Source: CAZSNH01 sp052388455 (GTDB lineage Bacteria; Pseudomonadota; Alphaproteobacteria; Rhizobiales; Hyphomicrobiaceae). Taken from it: 64,000 nt of DNA. The stretch covers positions 1-64,000 of the forward strand of contig JBQTIA010000011.1 of the NCBI GenBank assembly GCA_052388455.1, in the 5' to 3' direction. Under the pieces are notes generated by a model. That model was not told where the DNA came from. It ran no database searches and was given only the letters and a program-made list of their open reading frames with translations. Position numbers and translations under genes: made by a program. Shown here in pieces: positions 42,445 through 51,173 of this stretch (within the stretch, counting starts at the first letter, position 1; the number at the start of each line of letters is the position of its first letter).

Positions 42445-43629
42445 ATGAGTGTGGTCTCCAGGGCGGCGCTGGTCGTTCTTAGTTTTGTCTCCTTGGCCGG
42501 CGGTGCGGCGGCGAATTGCGCCGACCCGGACGGCGGCATCGGCGTATCGCGGATCGTGGAGATCGATACGACTGCCGGTCCTCTCTATGGCGACATGTCC
42601 CGCTACGTGCGGGAGGACAGCTTTCTCGGCCCCAAGGAGGTCGTGCTGACCTTCGACGACGGTCCGATGCCCGCCGTCACCCGCTCGATTCTCGATACCC
42701 TGGACAAATTCTGCACCAAGGCCACCTTCTTCTCGGTCGGGCGCATGGCGATCGCCTATCCGTCCGTGGTCAAGGAGGTGATGGCGCGCGGCCACACCAT
42801 GGGCACGCACACCTGGTCGCATCCCTTCCATCTCAAGAGTTCCGGTATCGCCCGGGCACGCGACGAGATCGAGCGCGGATTCGCGGCCGTCGCCATGGCC
42901 GCCGGTCAGCCGATCGCGCCGTTCTTCCGGTTCCCGGGTCTGAGCGACAGCGATCCGATGCTCGGCTATCTGCAATCGCGCGGCATCGCGGCCTTCACAG
43001 TCGATGTCGTTTCGAACGACAGCTACATCGGTGACGCGAACCGCCTGACCGAGCGCACCATCGCCCATACCGTCGCCCGCAATGGCGGCATCCTGCTGTT
43101 CCACGATATCAAATCGTCGGCCGCACGAGCGCTCCCGGAAATTCTCAGGCAATTGAAGCAACGCGGATTCACCGTCGTGCACATGCGGGCGAAGGCGCCC
43201 TATGCGCCGGTGCCGGACTACGACGTGACGCTCTCCGCAGCGATGGCCAAGACGGCGCAGCCGCAGGCTAAGGGCGGCAAGCCGACGCTCATTCCATTCA
43301 CCGCGGCTGCAACGGCGATGCCTTCCGTGACTACGGTCGCGGAGGAAGTGGAGACCGCCGCCATGGCGCCGCCGCAGGAAGCCAGCACGCCAGAGGCTCC
43401 GGTCACGGTTCTGACGCCACCCGTGCGCCTGCGTACCCAGGGTCCCGTGGCGAAATCGACCGTTCGCGAGGGTGACGGATCAGCGAACGGCGAGCGGCAG
43501 AAGCAGCGTCTGGCCACGACCGACGACGAAACCGCGCCCCCCGCCAAGCCGAGAACGCCGCACGTCCGGCACAAGAAGCACCGCCTGCCGCCGGTGGATA
43601 CCGGCGAGCCCAAGCGCTTCTTCGACTGA
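42445..43629 (+). CDS. Secreted polysaccharide deacetylase (NodB homology), copy 2
   Basis: A 394-residue CE4-type deacetylase with a signal peptide (MSVVSRAALVVLSFVSLAGG...AAA|N). It shares with copy 1 the unusual VSRIVEID start and all catalytic motifs: VVLTFDDGP, GTHTWSHPF, FRFPGLSDSD, VDVVSNDSY and GILLFHDIKSS. The tail of about 120 residues is low-complexity, ending with a basic HVRHKKHRLPP that could bind anionic polymer. The pair clearly arose by duplication; divergent tails may target different polymers. It converges with the first gene of the glycan locus. Confidence 0.88.
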   Translation: MSVVSRAALVVLSFVSLAGGAAANCADPDGGIGVSRIVEIDTTAGPLYGDMSRYVREDSFLGPKEVVLTFDDGPMPAVTRSILDTLDKFCTKATFFSVGRMAIAYPSVVKEVMARGHTMGTHTWSHPFHLKSSGIARARDEIERGFAAVAMAAGQPIAPFFRFPGLSDSDPMLGYLQSRGIAAFTVDVVSNDSYIGDANRLTERTIAHTVARNGGILLFHDIKSSAARALPEILRQLKQRGFTVVHMRAKAPYAPVPDYDVTLSAAMAKTAQPQAKGGKPTLIPFTAAATAMPSVTTVAEEVETAAMAPPQEASTPEAPVTVLTPPVRLRTQGPVAKSTVREGDGSANGERQKQRLATTDDETAPPAKPRTPHVRHKKHRLPPVDTGEPKRFFD

Positions 43630-43638
43630 CCGTCGCCG

Positions 43639-43659
43639 CCACCGACGGACTATCGGTGG
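43639..43659. terminator. Hairpin between convergent operons
   Basis: CCACCGA-(7 nt)-TCGGTGG makes a perfect 7-bp stem centred in the 31-bp gap between the deacetylase stop and the final stop of the glycan operon. Position suits a bidirectional terminator, but neither side has a T tract. Confidence 0.4.
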
Positions 43660-43660
43660 A

Positions 43661-44758
43661 TCAGGCGCTCCCCGCGCTCAATTCGGAATAGAGCGCCGCG
43701 AAGCGGTCGACGGCGCGATCGAGAGAGAATAGCCGCTCGATGCGGCCCCGCGCCGCGAGGCCGAGCCCCCCGCGCTCGGCGGCTCCCATCCGGCTGAGGC
43801 GCGCCAGAGCCTCACGCAATTTAACCGGATCGCGCACCGGCACGATCTCGCCGACATCGCCGATGATGTCGCGCACGTCTCCGACATCGGTCGCCACCGG
43901 GATCAGCCCCGCCGACATCCCTTCCGCGATGGCATTCGAGAACCCCTCGCCGTAGGCCGAGCTGGACACGATGATATCAGCCGCCGCCATCAGTTTTTCG
44001 ACATCGGACCGCTCGCCGAGACCGAGCACCCTGGGCGGCAGGCTCATGCCTTCCGTACCCTTGCCGGCCAGCACGAGCACGGCGCCGTCCAGTGCTTCGA
44101 CCGCGGCCAGCAGCGTCAGGTGATCCTTCATCGGGTCGACGCGGGCCACATGCAGGATGATCGGCATTCCGTGCCCGACGCCGAGGGAGGACCGGACGGC
44201 CGCACGCGCCGCCGAGTCCGGCCGGAATCGCCCGGTGTCGATGCCGTTGGGGAGGATGTCCATCCGGCGCGGCCTATATCCGGCGCGCATGTGCGCCTCG
44301 GCTCCGGCCCGGCTGTTCGCCAGCACGACGTCGGGCCGCTTCGACAGACGCGCGCAGAGCTTCACCACCACCCGGAGCTGCAGCGCATAGTCTTCGAGCC
44401 GCATGTCCGAACAGCGGATATTCCAGGCCAGCCTCGCCTTGCGGCCGTGCAGACGGTGCATGGCGGTGGCGAAGAGGTCGCCGTGATACATCCAGCCCTG
44501 GATGATATCGGGATCGGCCCGCACCACCGCATCGAGCAAGGGGCCGTAAGACTTGAGCGCGGTCAGCGGTCCCTTGACGGCGAGCGATGTAACCTCGATT
44601 CCGGCCGCGGACAGCCGGTCCCCGTTAGGTCCACCGCCGGTCACGCTGACCACCTGCTGATCGAACCCGCGCGTCATCAGGCGGGTGGCGAGTGCGACGA
44701 GGAAACTTTCAGCTCCTCCGGTGCCGAGCCCCGAAATCACATGCAGGACGCGGGTCAA
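43661..44758 (-). CDS. GT4-type glycosyltransferase
   Basis: A 365-residue GT-B glycosyltransferase. The N-terminus has the nucleotide-sugar glycine motif HVISGLGTGGAESFLVAL. The C-terminal domain has ILHVARVDPMKDHLTLLAA and the acidic SSSAYGEGFSNAIAEGMSAGLIPVATDVG, the EX7E-type donor site. It transfers a sugar in surface-glycan assembly at the cytoplasmic side; donor unknown. It starts with TTG inside a TTGA overlap with the upstream methyltransferase stop, with AAGG upstream. It is the last gene of the 20-gene minus-strand locus. Confidence 0.88.
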   Translation of the reverse strand: MTRVLHVISGLGTGGAESFLVALATRLMTRGFDQQVVSVTGGGPNGDRLSAAGIEVTSLAVKGPLTALKSYGPLLDAVVRADPDIIQGWMYHGDLFATAMHRLHGRKARLAWNIRCSDMRLEDYALQLRVVVKLCARLSKRPDVVLANSRAGAEAHMRAGYRPRRMDILPNGIDTGRFRPDSAARAAVRSSLGVGHGMPIILHVARVDPMKDHLTLLAAVEALDGAVLVLAGKGTEGMSLPPRVLGLGERSDVEKLMAAADIIVSSSAYGEGFSNAIAEGMSAGLIPVATDVGDVRDIIGDVGEIVPVRDPVKLREALARLSRMGAAERGGLGLAARGRIERLFSLDRAVDRFAALYSELSAGSA

Positions 44759-45639
44759 GCGGCCACCTTCGGACCAGCCACGAGAGCGAGCTGCGTCCAC
44801 AGCGCCGCGTCGTCGTAGCGCTGCCGCCACCAGTCGTGCACGTCGCCTGTATAGCCCTCCGCGACGACACGCGAGGGGATGACGTCCACCCCAACACCGG
44901 CGAGGGCGAACGCCGCCGCTACGTCCGGCATCCGCAGCCCGTTGATGGCCTTGCCGCGCCGGGCGATGTAGTCGGATACCGGCTGCTCGTAGAGACCCGC
45001 GAACGGATTAGCGGTCGGATAGTGATTGCCGAAATCGACGAGATGAAGAAAGCGCGTATCCGGCGACTGGATTGCCGCCAGCTTGGCGACCGTCGCGTCG
45101 AGCGGAAAGACGTGCTCCAGCACCGACTGAGACAGCACGATGTCGACGGGTGACGCGAAGTTCGCGCGCTCGAAGCCGCAGGTCTCGATCCGCATCCTCT
45201 CGTCGAGCGCGGCCAGGAATCTGTCGAAGGACATCAGCGGTCCGTAGAGCGCCACGAGGTCGGCGTGAAACACGCGCAGATATTTATCCCGGACCGGCGA
45301 CGAGTGGAACAACGCGGCATCCCACTCCGGCTCGGCACTGGAAAACGCGGACGCCCCGCAGAAGATCGCCAGCGGGCCGTAGCCTGCCAGCGGGCCGCAG
45401 CCGACCTCGACGACGTGGCGGCCGGCGAAATCGAGCGGCGCCCAGGCCCTCACCCGGCGCACGACGGCTTCCTGCCGCAGCAGCAATTCCGCAAATCGAA
45501 TTCCGCGCGAATGCTTGGGCGAGGACAGCAGTTCCTCCGCCGTCCACGCTGCCCCTCCTCGCAGCAGTGGGAGGCGGTGGCGCGCGATACGCCAAGTCTC
45601 ACGTGGCGTCAGGGTCAGCAGGTGGGAGAGGCGGGACAT
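44755..45639 (-). CDS. SAM-dependent methyltransferase
   Basis: A 294-residue class I methyltransferase-like protein. SAM motif I is HVVEVGCGPLAGYGPLAIFC near residue 76, and a later SQSVLEHVFPLDATV resembles the motif seen in type 11 methyltransferases. The N-terminal 60 residues (LTPRETWRIARHRLPLLRGG) are helical and specific to this type. The substrate is probably a glycan or sugar nucleotide, inferred from context. It lies between glycosyltransferase genes, overlapping the downstream one and 25 bp after the upstream one. Confidence 0.8.
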   Translation of the reverse strand: MSRLSHLLTLTPRETWRIARHRLPLLRGGAAWTAEELLSSPKHSRGIRFAELLLRQEAVVRRVRAWAPLDFAGRHVVEVGCGPLAGYGPLAIFCGASAFSSAEPEWDAALFHSSPVRDKYLRVFHADLVALYGPLMSFDRFLAALDERMRIETCGFERANFASPVDIVLSQSVLEHVFPLDATVAKLAAIQSPDTRFLHLVDFGNHYPTANPFAGLYEQPVSDYIARRGKAINGLRMPDVAAAFALAGVGVDVIPSRVVAEGYTGDVHDWWRQRYDDAALWTQLALVAGPKVAA

Positions 45640-45664
45640 CGTTGCTCGTTCCGAATCCGATCGA

Positions 45665-46792
45665 TCAGTGAGCGCTCGCGGTGAGCCCGGTCAAGAGGGA
45701 GTTCCAGCGCGCGACCACGCTCTCGACCCAATAGCCTGTGGGCAGCAGGCTCGGCCGCAGGGCCGGTGATGACCCGTCGATCCCCGGCAGGACAGATACT
45801 CCGGCCAGCGCCGAAGCGAACGCGGCATCGACGGAGCGGATCGTCACCGCACCGACTGATGCCTCCGCAGCGATGCCGGCCGCGGACGCCTGATCCGAGA
45901 CGACGGCCGGCGTGCCGAGCGCCAGGGCTTCCAGCACCACGTTGGGCAAGCCCTCCCAGCGCGACGGCAGCACCAGCGCATCGGCGCCGGCGATCCATCG
46001 GGGCACCTCATGTGTGAAACCCGCCAGCCGCACGCGGTCGCCGAGACCGAGCGAATCGGCCTGCGCCGTGAGCATGTCCTGGTCTTCACCCTTGCCGAAG
46101 ATGGTCAGCCGCGCCGTCGGCGGCAGAGTGGCGAGCAGCGGCAGCAGACGGTCGTAGCCCTTCTGCCGCGTCAGACGACCCACCGCGACCAGCCGCACGC
46201 CCTCCCCCGGCTCGCGCCGAGGCGCTTCCGCGCGCTGCCTGAGACCGGCGACATCGACCGGGTTGACGATGACCACCCGCCGGCCGTCGGTGCGCGGAGC
46301 GAGTGCGCCCAAGGCGTCGGAGATTTCGGCCGTCGGGGAGACGATGAAATCGGCGCGCGGGTAGAGGCGTCGGTAGAGGAACTGCCCCGGCAGCCAGGAG
46401 GGAAGCGACTCCGCGGTCGCCTGCACCGCGTTGGCCTCGCGGATGACGAGGCGCGTGCCAGACGGCAGCAGCCGCCGGACCGCGAGCAGCGAGAGGTTGA
46501 GATAGCCCATGACCGACACGACGGCCGACGGGGGCTCGGCGCGCAGCCGGCGGAGGAGCCACGGCAGGCCGTCCCGCAACCGCGGGGCTCGACCGATCTC
46601 GGCGGGGACTCCGGCCGGCAGATGCTCCGCGAACGCCTGCGATCCCCCGACGACGAGGACGCGCGGAGCGAAACGGGTGCGGTCCAGGCCCCCGGCGATC
46701 GTCAGCATCACCTTCTGCGCGCCCCCTCCGCCGAGGTCGGGGAGAACGAAGGTGATGGGAAGTGGAAAGTGAAGCGGCGCTGAAGATGTCAT
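45665..46792 (-). CDS. GT4-type glycosyltransferase
   Basis: A 375-residue GT-B enzyme. It opens with ITFVLPDLGGGGAQKVMLTIAGGL, has VVIVNPVDVAGLRQ and VAVGRLTRQKGYDRLLPLL in the linker and C-domain, and the donor-binding VLPSRWEGLPNVVLEALALGTPAVVSD. This is a standard family 4 retaining glycosyltransferase of polysaccharide or O-antigen assembly. The ATG overlaps the upstream gene's stop by 4 bp (ATGA). Confidence 0.9.
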   Translation of the reverse strand: MTSSAPLHFPLPITFVLPDLGGGGAQKVMLTIAGGLDRTRFAPRVLVVGGSQAFAEHLPAGVPAEIGRAPRLRDGLPWLLRRLRAEPPSAVVSVMGYLNLSLLAVRRLLPSGTRLVIREANAVQATAESLPSWLPGQFLYRRLYPRADFIVSPTAEISDALGALAPRTDGRRVVIVNPVDVAGLRQRAEAPRREPGEGVRLVAVGRLTRQKGYDRLLPLLATLPPTARLTIFGKGEDQDMLTAQADSLGLGDRVRLAGFTHEVPRWIAGADALVLPSRWEGLPNVVLEALALGTPAVVSDQASAAGIAAEASVGAVTIRSVDAAFASALAGVSVLPGIDGSSPALRPSLLPTGYWVESVVARWNSLLTGLTASAH

Positions 46793-47976
46793 GCCCTAGC
46801 AGCAAAAGCTGCTTTCCACAGATCCGCCAAGTCGCGGGCTCGGGAGGGTCCGTCGCAAAGCCGTAGCACGCGCTCGCGCGCAGCTACTCCAAGTCTGGCG
46901 AGTTTCTCACGATCTGCGGCAAGGGCAAGAATCTCATCGGCCAGAGTTTCTGCATCGAAAGCATGTTGGAGAACACCAGTTACGCCGGTCTCGACGAATG
47001 TCGCATCCCGCCCCACCGACAAGACTGGCTTGCCCGCCGCCATCGCTTCCAAAATATCCCGCCCCCAAGGATTGTTCTCGCGGGTCGGCTTGATCAGCAG
47101 ATCCGACGCCGCCACCACCCGTTCAGGATCGGGTACATGACCCAGAAATTTAAAGTACTCAGTAAGACCGAGTGCACGCGCCGCTTCTGGCAAAGACTTA
47201 GTGTTGCGCGCGACTGCTTCGAACGGCCCGGGCCACGATCCCGAAAGTGTGTCATCGCCGGCAAAGAGGAACTGTACATCCTTTCGACCCCGCCTCGCGA
47301 GGATCGCTGCGACTTCGAACAACCGGTCGGTGCCCCGCAGCCAAGCGGCGTTGGACAAGGAGGCAACAATGATTGGATCACCGCTCTTCCGTGCGGGACT
47401 CTCAATATCCTCACGCGGCGCTTCGACGACATTATGGATGATCCGCCCAGGCGACGTGCCGCCCAACCCAATGAATGTCCGCTGTTCGTTCTCTGAAATG
47501 AAGGCAACAGTGTCTACGGAACTCGAAATCACGCGCATCTGCGCGCGTGAAAAGATTGATGGCACCACATTCGTCCTGATGTGCATGGTCTGCGGCTTAC
47601 CGACCCGCCGGCGCATCCAATAGGCAAATGTGGCCAGCCCCTCGTGATTGAAGTGAATGACATCGAAGTTGGCGGCGGCCTCCCCCATGGCGGCCAGTCT
47701 GCTCCGGCCGAGTACGTAGTCGACCGCATGTCCGCCGAGTTGGACAATGTTGCGGGAGAGCTTCGGCAATGCGCTGGCTTTCGGCATTACGGGCGCGACT
47801 TCTACCGGAATGCCGAGTTCACCATAACGGTCCTGGATAGGTCCCTGGCGGCGACACCACACCGTGGGTTCCACGAGTGCCCTGTCCACATTCTTAAGCA
47901 GGTAGTAGAGTGATCGCGAAGACCCGCCGTAGCCTCCTTCGATATCGAGGCAGAGAACACGGAGAGGGGATCTCAA
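46789..47976 (-). CDS. GT4-type glycosyltransferase
   Basis: A 395-residue GT-B enzyme with an N-terminal VLCLDIEGGYGGSSRSLYYLL, the linker IIVASLSNAAWLRGTDRLFEVA and a donor-site IKPTRENNPWGRDILEAMAAGKPVLS. It is somewhat divergent from the other two. The start is TTG in a TTGA overlap with the wbqC-like stop. Base composition is visibly lower in GC than the housekeeping part of the window, suggesting that the locus was assembled by transfer. Confidence 0.87.
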   Translation of the reverse strand: MRSPLRVLCLDIEGGYGGSSRSLYYLLKNVDRALVEPTVWCRRQGPIQDRYGELGIPVEVAPVMPKASALPKLSRNIVQLGGHAVDYVLGRSRLAAMGEAAANFDVIHFNHEGLATFAYWMRRRVGKPQTMHIRTNVVPSIFSRAQMRVISSSVDTVAFISENEQRTFIGLGGTSPGRIIHNVVEAPREDIESPARKSGDPIIVASLSNAAWLRGTDRLFEVAAILARRGRKDVQFLFAGDDTLSGSWPGPFEAVARNTKSLPEAARALGLTEYFKFLGHVPDPERVVAASDLLIKPTRENNPWGRDILEAMAAGKPVLSVGRDATFVETGVTGVLQHAFDAETLADEILALAADREKLARLGVAARERVLRLCDGPSRARDLADLWKAAFAARA

Positions 47977-48665
47977 GCCTGTAGTCTCAGGAGGTCGGCG
48001 GTTGCGTCGAAGCCAATATGAAACAGCGCGTCGACAACAGAGAGGCCCGGCAAAAATAATTGATCCGAGCGTGAATAGGCCAGCGGCTTGAAACGGGAGT
48101 ACTCCAGCGCAAGTCCCAACCGCTCGAAGGTAACCGGAGACTGGTAGTTTACTCCGCCAGCGCCGGAGAGATATGCGCCATGCGGCGCCAGCGCGTGGGT
48201 GATGGCTGCAAGCCGTTCGTCGGCGGCATCAGTGGTAACACGCAACGACGAACTCGATTGAAATATGCAATTTAACCTCAATCGTTCCGCAATCAATTTA
48301 ATGAGCGACACATTGATTTCGGCCAGCGAACCCTTCGCCGTCAAAAGTCCCGCTTCCAAGTCCCGCCAGACGGCTTTGAAGTGTGTAGACTTGCCGTAAG
48401 CCTGTTTGAGCGTATCGCAATGAGCACGGCTCCAATCGGACCTAGAGACCTCGACGTTCCTGATCTCAAGCCCGAACGTCTGACGGATCGGAATCGTCAA
48501 CCAGACCGGCGCCCCACCCTGCGCGATCTGCACACGGTTCGTATAGCTGCCTTTCGAGAACTGCACGTCATCGAGAAACACGAAATGGTCGGCCTGCGCG
48601 ATCTTCGCGAAGTAACCCAGCCAGGGCAGGTAGTTCGGCTGGTGAATGGCCACGATTTTGCGCAA
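47973..48665 (-). CDS. WbqC-family protein
   Basis: A 230-residue protein with the family hallmark AIHQPNYLPWLGYFAKIAQAD at the N-terminus, then FLDDVQFSKGSYTNRVQI and LTIPIR. WbqC proteins occur in O-antigen and nonulosonate loci and resemble a divergent acyl- or aminoacyl-transferring enzyme; no reaction is firmly assigned. The C-terminal SGAGGVNYQSPVTFERLGL also fits. The start is TTG; no ribosome site is evident. It sits between the possible FemAB-like gene and a GT4 gene. Confidence 0.88.
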   Translation of the reverse strand: MRKIVAIHQPNYLPWLGYFAKIAQADHFVFLDDVQFSKGSYTNRVQIAQGGAPVWLTIPIRQTFGLEIRNVEVSRSDWSRAHCDTLKQAYGKSTHFKAVWRDLEAGLLTAKGSLAEINVSLIKLIAERLRLNCIFQSSSSLRVTTDAADERLAAITHALAPHGAYLSGAGGVNYQSPVTFERLGLALEYSRFKPLAYSRSDQLFLPGLSVVDALFHIGFDATADLLRLQA

Positions 48666-48669
48666 TCTG

Positions 48670-49704
48670 TCAGCCCGGAGGTGGCTCGCAGCCGAAGGGG
48701 CGTGCGTAGAGCGCGTGTAGCTCCTGCGCCGAGAGATCGGTTTGCGGTTTTATCTGCCAAGCTTCTGATCGCACGAGGGCGTAGCTCGCTTCTGGGCGGT
48801 AGCCGTATTTCTTCTTGACTGTGAAGGCGCCGCGCAGACCGTTCACCCTTCGGCCTGTGCGTGCGGCATAGACGATAGGAGCGATCGCGACCGCATTCGA
48901 AACCTTGCTCGGCGTGGAACCGCAGAGGTTGAGCAGGTAGATGGCTTCGCTATTTCGCGGGTCATCGATCATGACACACAGACCAGCGAGCCCGCCACGA
49001 TACCCAACCTCAATAAAAACTAGGCAACCGGAGCGAAAGGCATCGGAGCACACGGCTTCCGCTGCGCTCCTGTTGAGCGCCTCATCGAGTGCGAACGTTC
49101 TGCCTCTATCAGAAAAGACCTGCGACGTTCGAGAGAACATATCTGTCAGTGTCGACCAGGCCTCGTCCCATCGCCCAGGCACGACGATCTCGAACGAAAA
49201 CTTCCGCAAGATGTATTCCATCTCGCGCCCCGCGGAAGCATCGACGCGGGCCAAAATCGCTTCCATGACCAAGTCTGATTCCAAAATCCAGTACTGGTTG
49301 TATGGCACATCGAATGCCCGCGCGGCCGGCGAGAGGAGTGGAAAGGGATCACGGCACCAATTGATGAGGCTGAACTCAGCGCCACTGGCAATGACCGAAC
49401 CCAACAGGGCTTCCCCACCGCCGAAGTCGCCGAGAATGCCGTTGTTCTCTGAGAAACGGGCACCGCCGAAGAATACCGTCTCGTTACCTCGCGCCCCGCA
49501 AGGCAGCACGGCCTTTCCATCCAGGCTGATGTAGAATCTGGGTTCGATGCCGTAGATCGCCGCCAGTTTGCAGCGGAGCTCCCAGTCATCGAAAGGATGA
49601 CCCTTGCGCCATTGGCACCAAAGATCCCCGCAGCGATTATCATCGGTCTCGACGTGCACGGTCGTTGAAACGAGCGTCAAGTGCTGAACCCGGCGCCTGA
49701 GCAC
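48670..49704 (-). CDS. Hypothetical protein, possibly GNAT/FemAB-like acyltransferase
   Basis: A 344-residue cytoplasmic protein with no close family that I recognise. Its layout, an N-terminal mixed domain followed by WDEAWSTLTDMFSRTSQVFSD, GCLVFIEVGYRGGLAGLCVM, and a late GRRVNGLRGAFTVKKKYGYRP, resembles the strand-helix order of FemAB or acetyltransferase_6 proteins that load amino-acyl or acyl groups. That assignment is a guess from pattern. Five Cys are scattered without a metal motif. The start is GTG three bases after the methyltransferase stop. Confidence 0.6.
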   Translation of the reverse strand: MLRRRVQHLTLVSTTVHVETDDNRCGDLWCQWRKGHPFDDWELRCKLAAIYGIEPRFYISLDGKAVLPCGARGNETVFFGGARFSENNGILGDFGGGEALLGSVIASGAEFSLINWCRDPFPLLSPAARAFDVPYNQYWILESDLVMEAILARVDASAGREMEYILRKFSFEIVVPGRWDEAWSTLTDMFSRTSQVFSDRGRTFALDEALNRSAAEAVCSDAFRSGCLVFIEVGYRGGLAGLCVMIDDPRNSEAIYLLNLCGSTPSKVSNAVAIAPIVYAARTGRRVNGLRGAFTVKKKYGYRPEASYALVRSEAWQIKPQTDLSAQELHALYARPFGCEPPPG

Positions 49705-49707
49705 ACG

Positions 49708-50421
49708 TCAGATCGCCTCGTAGATGTTGAGTGGTTTCTTTAGGGTGCGTATTTGACCGGTTTGCTTCAACCAAGGTGTTGCAGCGAAAAGTGCTCCGCA
49801 GACAGGATTGTAGTAGCAAACCTGCATGCGGCGAGGGCAGCGCGAACGGCTCTCGTACAGTTTTTCCAGAACACGCTTCATAGTTGTGTCACCGAAGGGA
49901 TTGGCCATGAATATCAGCGTGAATCCGTCATAGTCGGCGGTGGTCGCATCCTGCTGCACGAACGACACCTTGGATCGATCTATTCGCGCGGTAGCAAGAT
50001 TGGCCTTGGCGGCATCAATGGCCCGTTGGTGGAAGTCCAACCCCATGCTGTGGCCGATTGGCGACGTAGCAAAGTAGATGGGAACCCGGCCTGACCCACA
50101 GCCAATGTCGACCAGCCGGTCGCTCGCGGTCGGTCGTAACTTTCGCAAGAGCGCCTTCAAGATCAGGTAAGACGTCGACTTGATCATTGACGGGTCGCCA
50201 CCAGTGGTCTGCGCGCGTTCTTCATTGCTGAAGTTCTGCAGCCAACCGGTCTTGATCCCGAGACGGCGATCGTAGATCTCGTCGATATATTCATGGAACT
50301 TGACCTGGCTCTGGTCGTAACCATCGACGAGGCGCGTGCGCGCCGTCTGGGGAATTGTCCTCCAGACGCTTCGTAGAACCTGCTTCAAGGGCGGCACTCC
50401 GTTTGAAATTCCGACTTTCAT
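49708..50421 (-). CDS. SAM-dependent methyltransferase
   Basis: A 237-residue class I methyltransferase. Motif I is LVDIGCGSGRVPIYFA near residue 103, motif II GLDFHQRAIDAAKANL, and FVQQDATTADYDGFTLIFMANPFGD covers the catalytic loop (NPFG in place of the N/D-PP-Y of nucleic-acid enzymes). A basic N-terminal helix (RSVWRTIPQTARTRLVDGYD) precedes it. A sugar or acyl substrate is inferred from its neighbours. Confidence 0.8.
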   Translation of the reverse strand: MKVGISNGVPPLKQVLRSVWRTIPQTARTRLVDGYDQSQVKFHEYIDEIYDRRLGIKTGWLQNFSNEERAQTTGGDPSMIKSTSYLILKALLRKLRPTASDRLVDIGCGSGRVPIYFATSPIGHSMGLDFHQRAIDAAKANLATARIDRSKVSFVQQDATTADYDGFTLIFMANPFGDTTMKRVLEKLYESRSRCPRRMQVCYYNPVCGALFAATPWLKQTGQIRTLKKPLNIYEAI

Positions 50422-50447
50422 TCGCGATCACCGGATCGAGTCAGCTC

Positions 50448-51173
50448 TCAAAAACGCCAGACATCGTTGTTGGCAGCCAATTCGGCGTTGTACTCTGCAA
50501 CTTTGCGGGCAACGAGATCTGCGAGGCGTTGCCGGGGCTCACGATCATCCGGTCCGACCCACCAGATGGCGTGTGTCAGAAGTTGCAGCGCACGACGCTC
50601 GCGAAACGCCTCGTGATCCCAGGGAAATCCGTGGCGCCACTGCCCGCGGCTATCTGAGCAGTAGCCCATTTCGTTTATGAAGCGCGGCATGTAGGTATGA
50701 ATGCGTCCGCCAACAAGGTCGCTACTGCCGATCAGGGCGGGAGCAGGCCGATGGAACGACACGATACGGACCGGGGAGCTGGTGATGTCCTCCAACATCC
50801 GGCATTCCTGGCGAGCGCCTGCATCAAAATCTTCCGTCGATGGATAGTGGGTGGCATCGAGATGCAGGCCAACCTCATGGCCGGCGGCAATCATTTCCCG
50901 CAGATGTCCCACATTGGCCTTCGAGAACGGGTTGTACATTTCCGTTCTGACGAGGACAAACCAAGTGGATTGCCAGCCGTTCTCGGTCTCAAGGTCGGAC
51001 AGACGCCGGGCCGTTGCGATGCACTGGTCGATGTCATGCCGGAGAACGAGATGAGGCATGACCGGATCGGCATCCTGAAAGGATCGCAGTCCATAGCCCC
51101 GCTCCAGGATGCCTCGGACCAGGAGACGATAACCGGTCAGCGAGAAGGACGGAAGATTTGCTGTAGCGGTCAC
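50448..51173 (-). CDS. NodB-like polysaccharide deacetylase-fold protein
   Basis: A 241-residue cytoplasmic CE4-like protein with no signal peptide. The motifs are altered but present: LVLRHDIDQC (Asp pair), GHEVGLHLDATHY (metal His region) and IVSFHRPAP. This form occurs in glycan loci and may deacetylate a sugar-nucleotide or lipid-linked intermediate inside the cell, unlike the two secreted deacetylases at 41-43 kb. The GTG start overlaps the AsnB-like stop (GTGA). Confidence 0.78.
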   Translation of the reverse strand: MTATANLPSFSLTGYRLLVRGILERGYGLRSFQDADPVMPHLVLRHDIDQCIATARRLSDLETENGWQSTWFVLVRTEMYNPFSKANVGHLREMIAAGHEVGLHLDATHYPSTEDFDAGARQECRMLEDITSSPVRIVSFHRPAPALIGSSDLVGGRIHTYMPRFINEMGYCSDSRGQWRHGFPWDHEAFRERRALQLLTHAIWWVGPDDREPRQRLADLVARKVAEYNAELAANNDVWRF

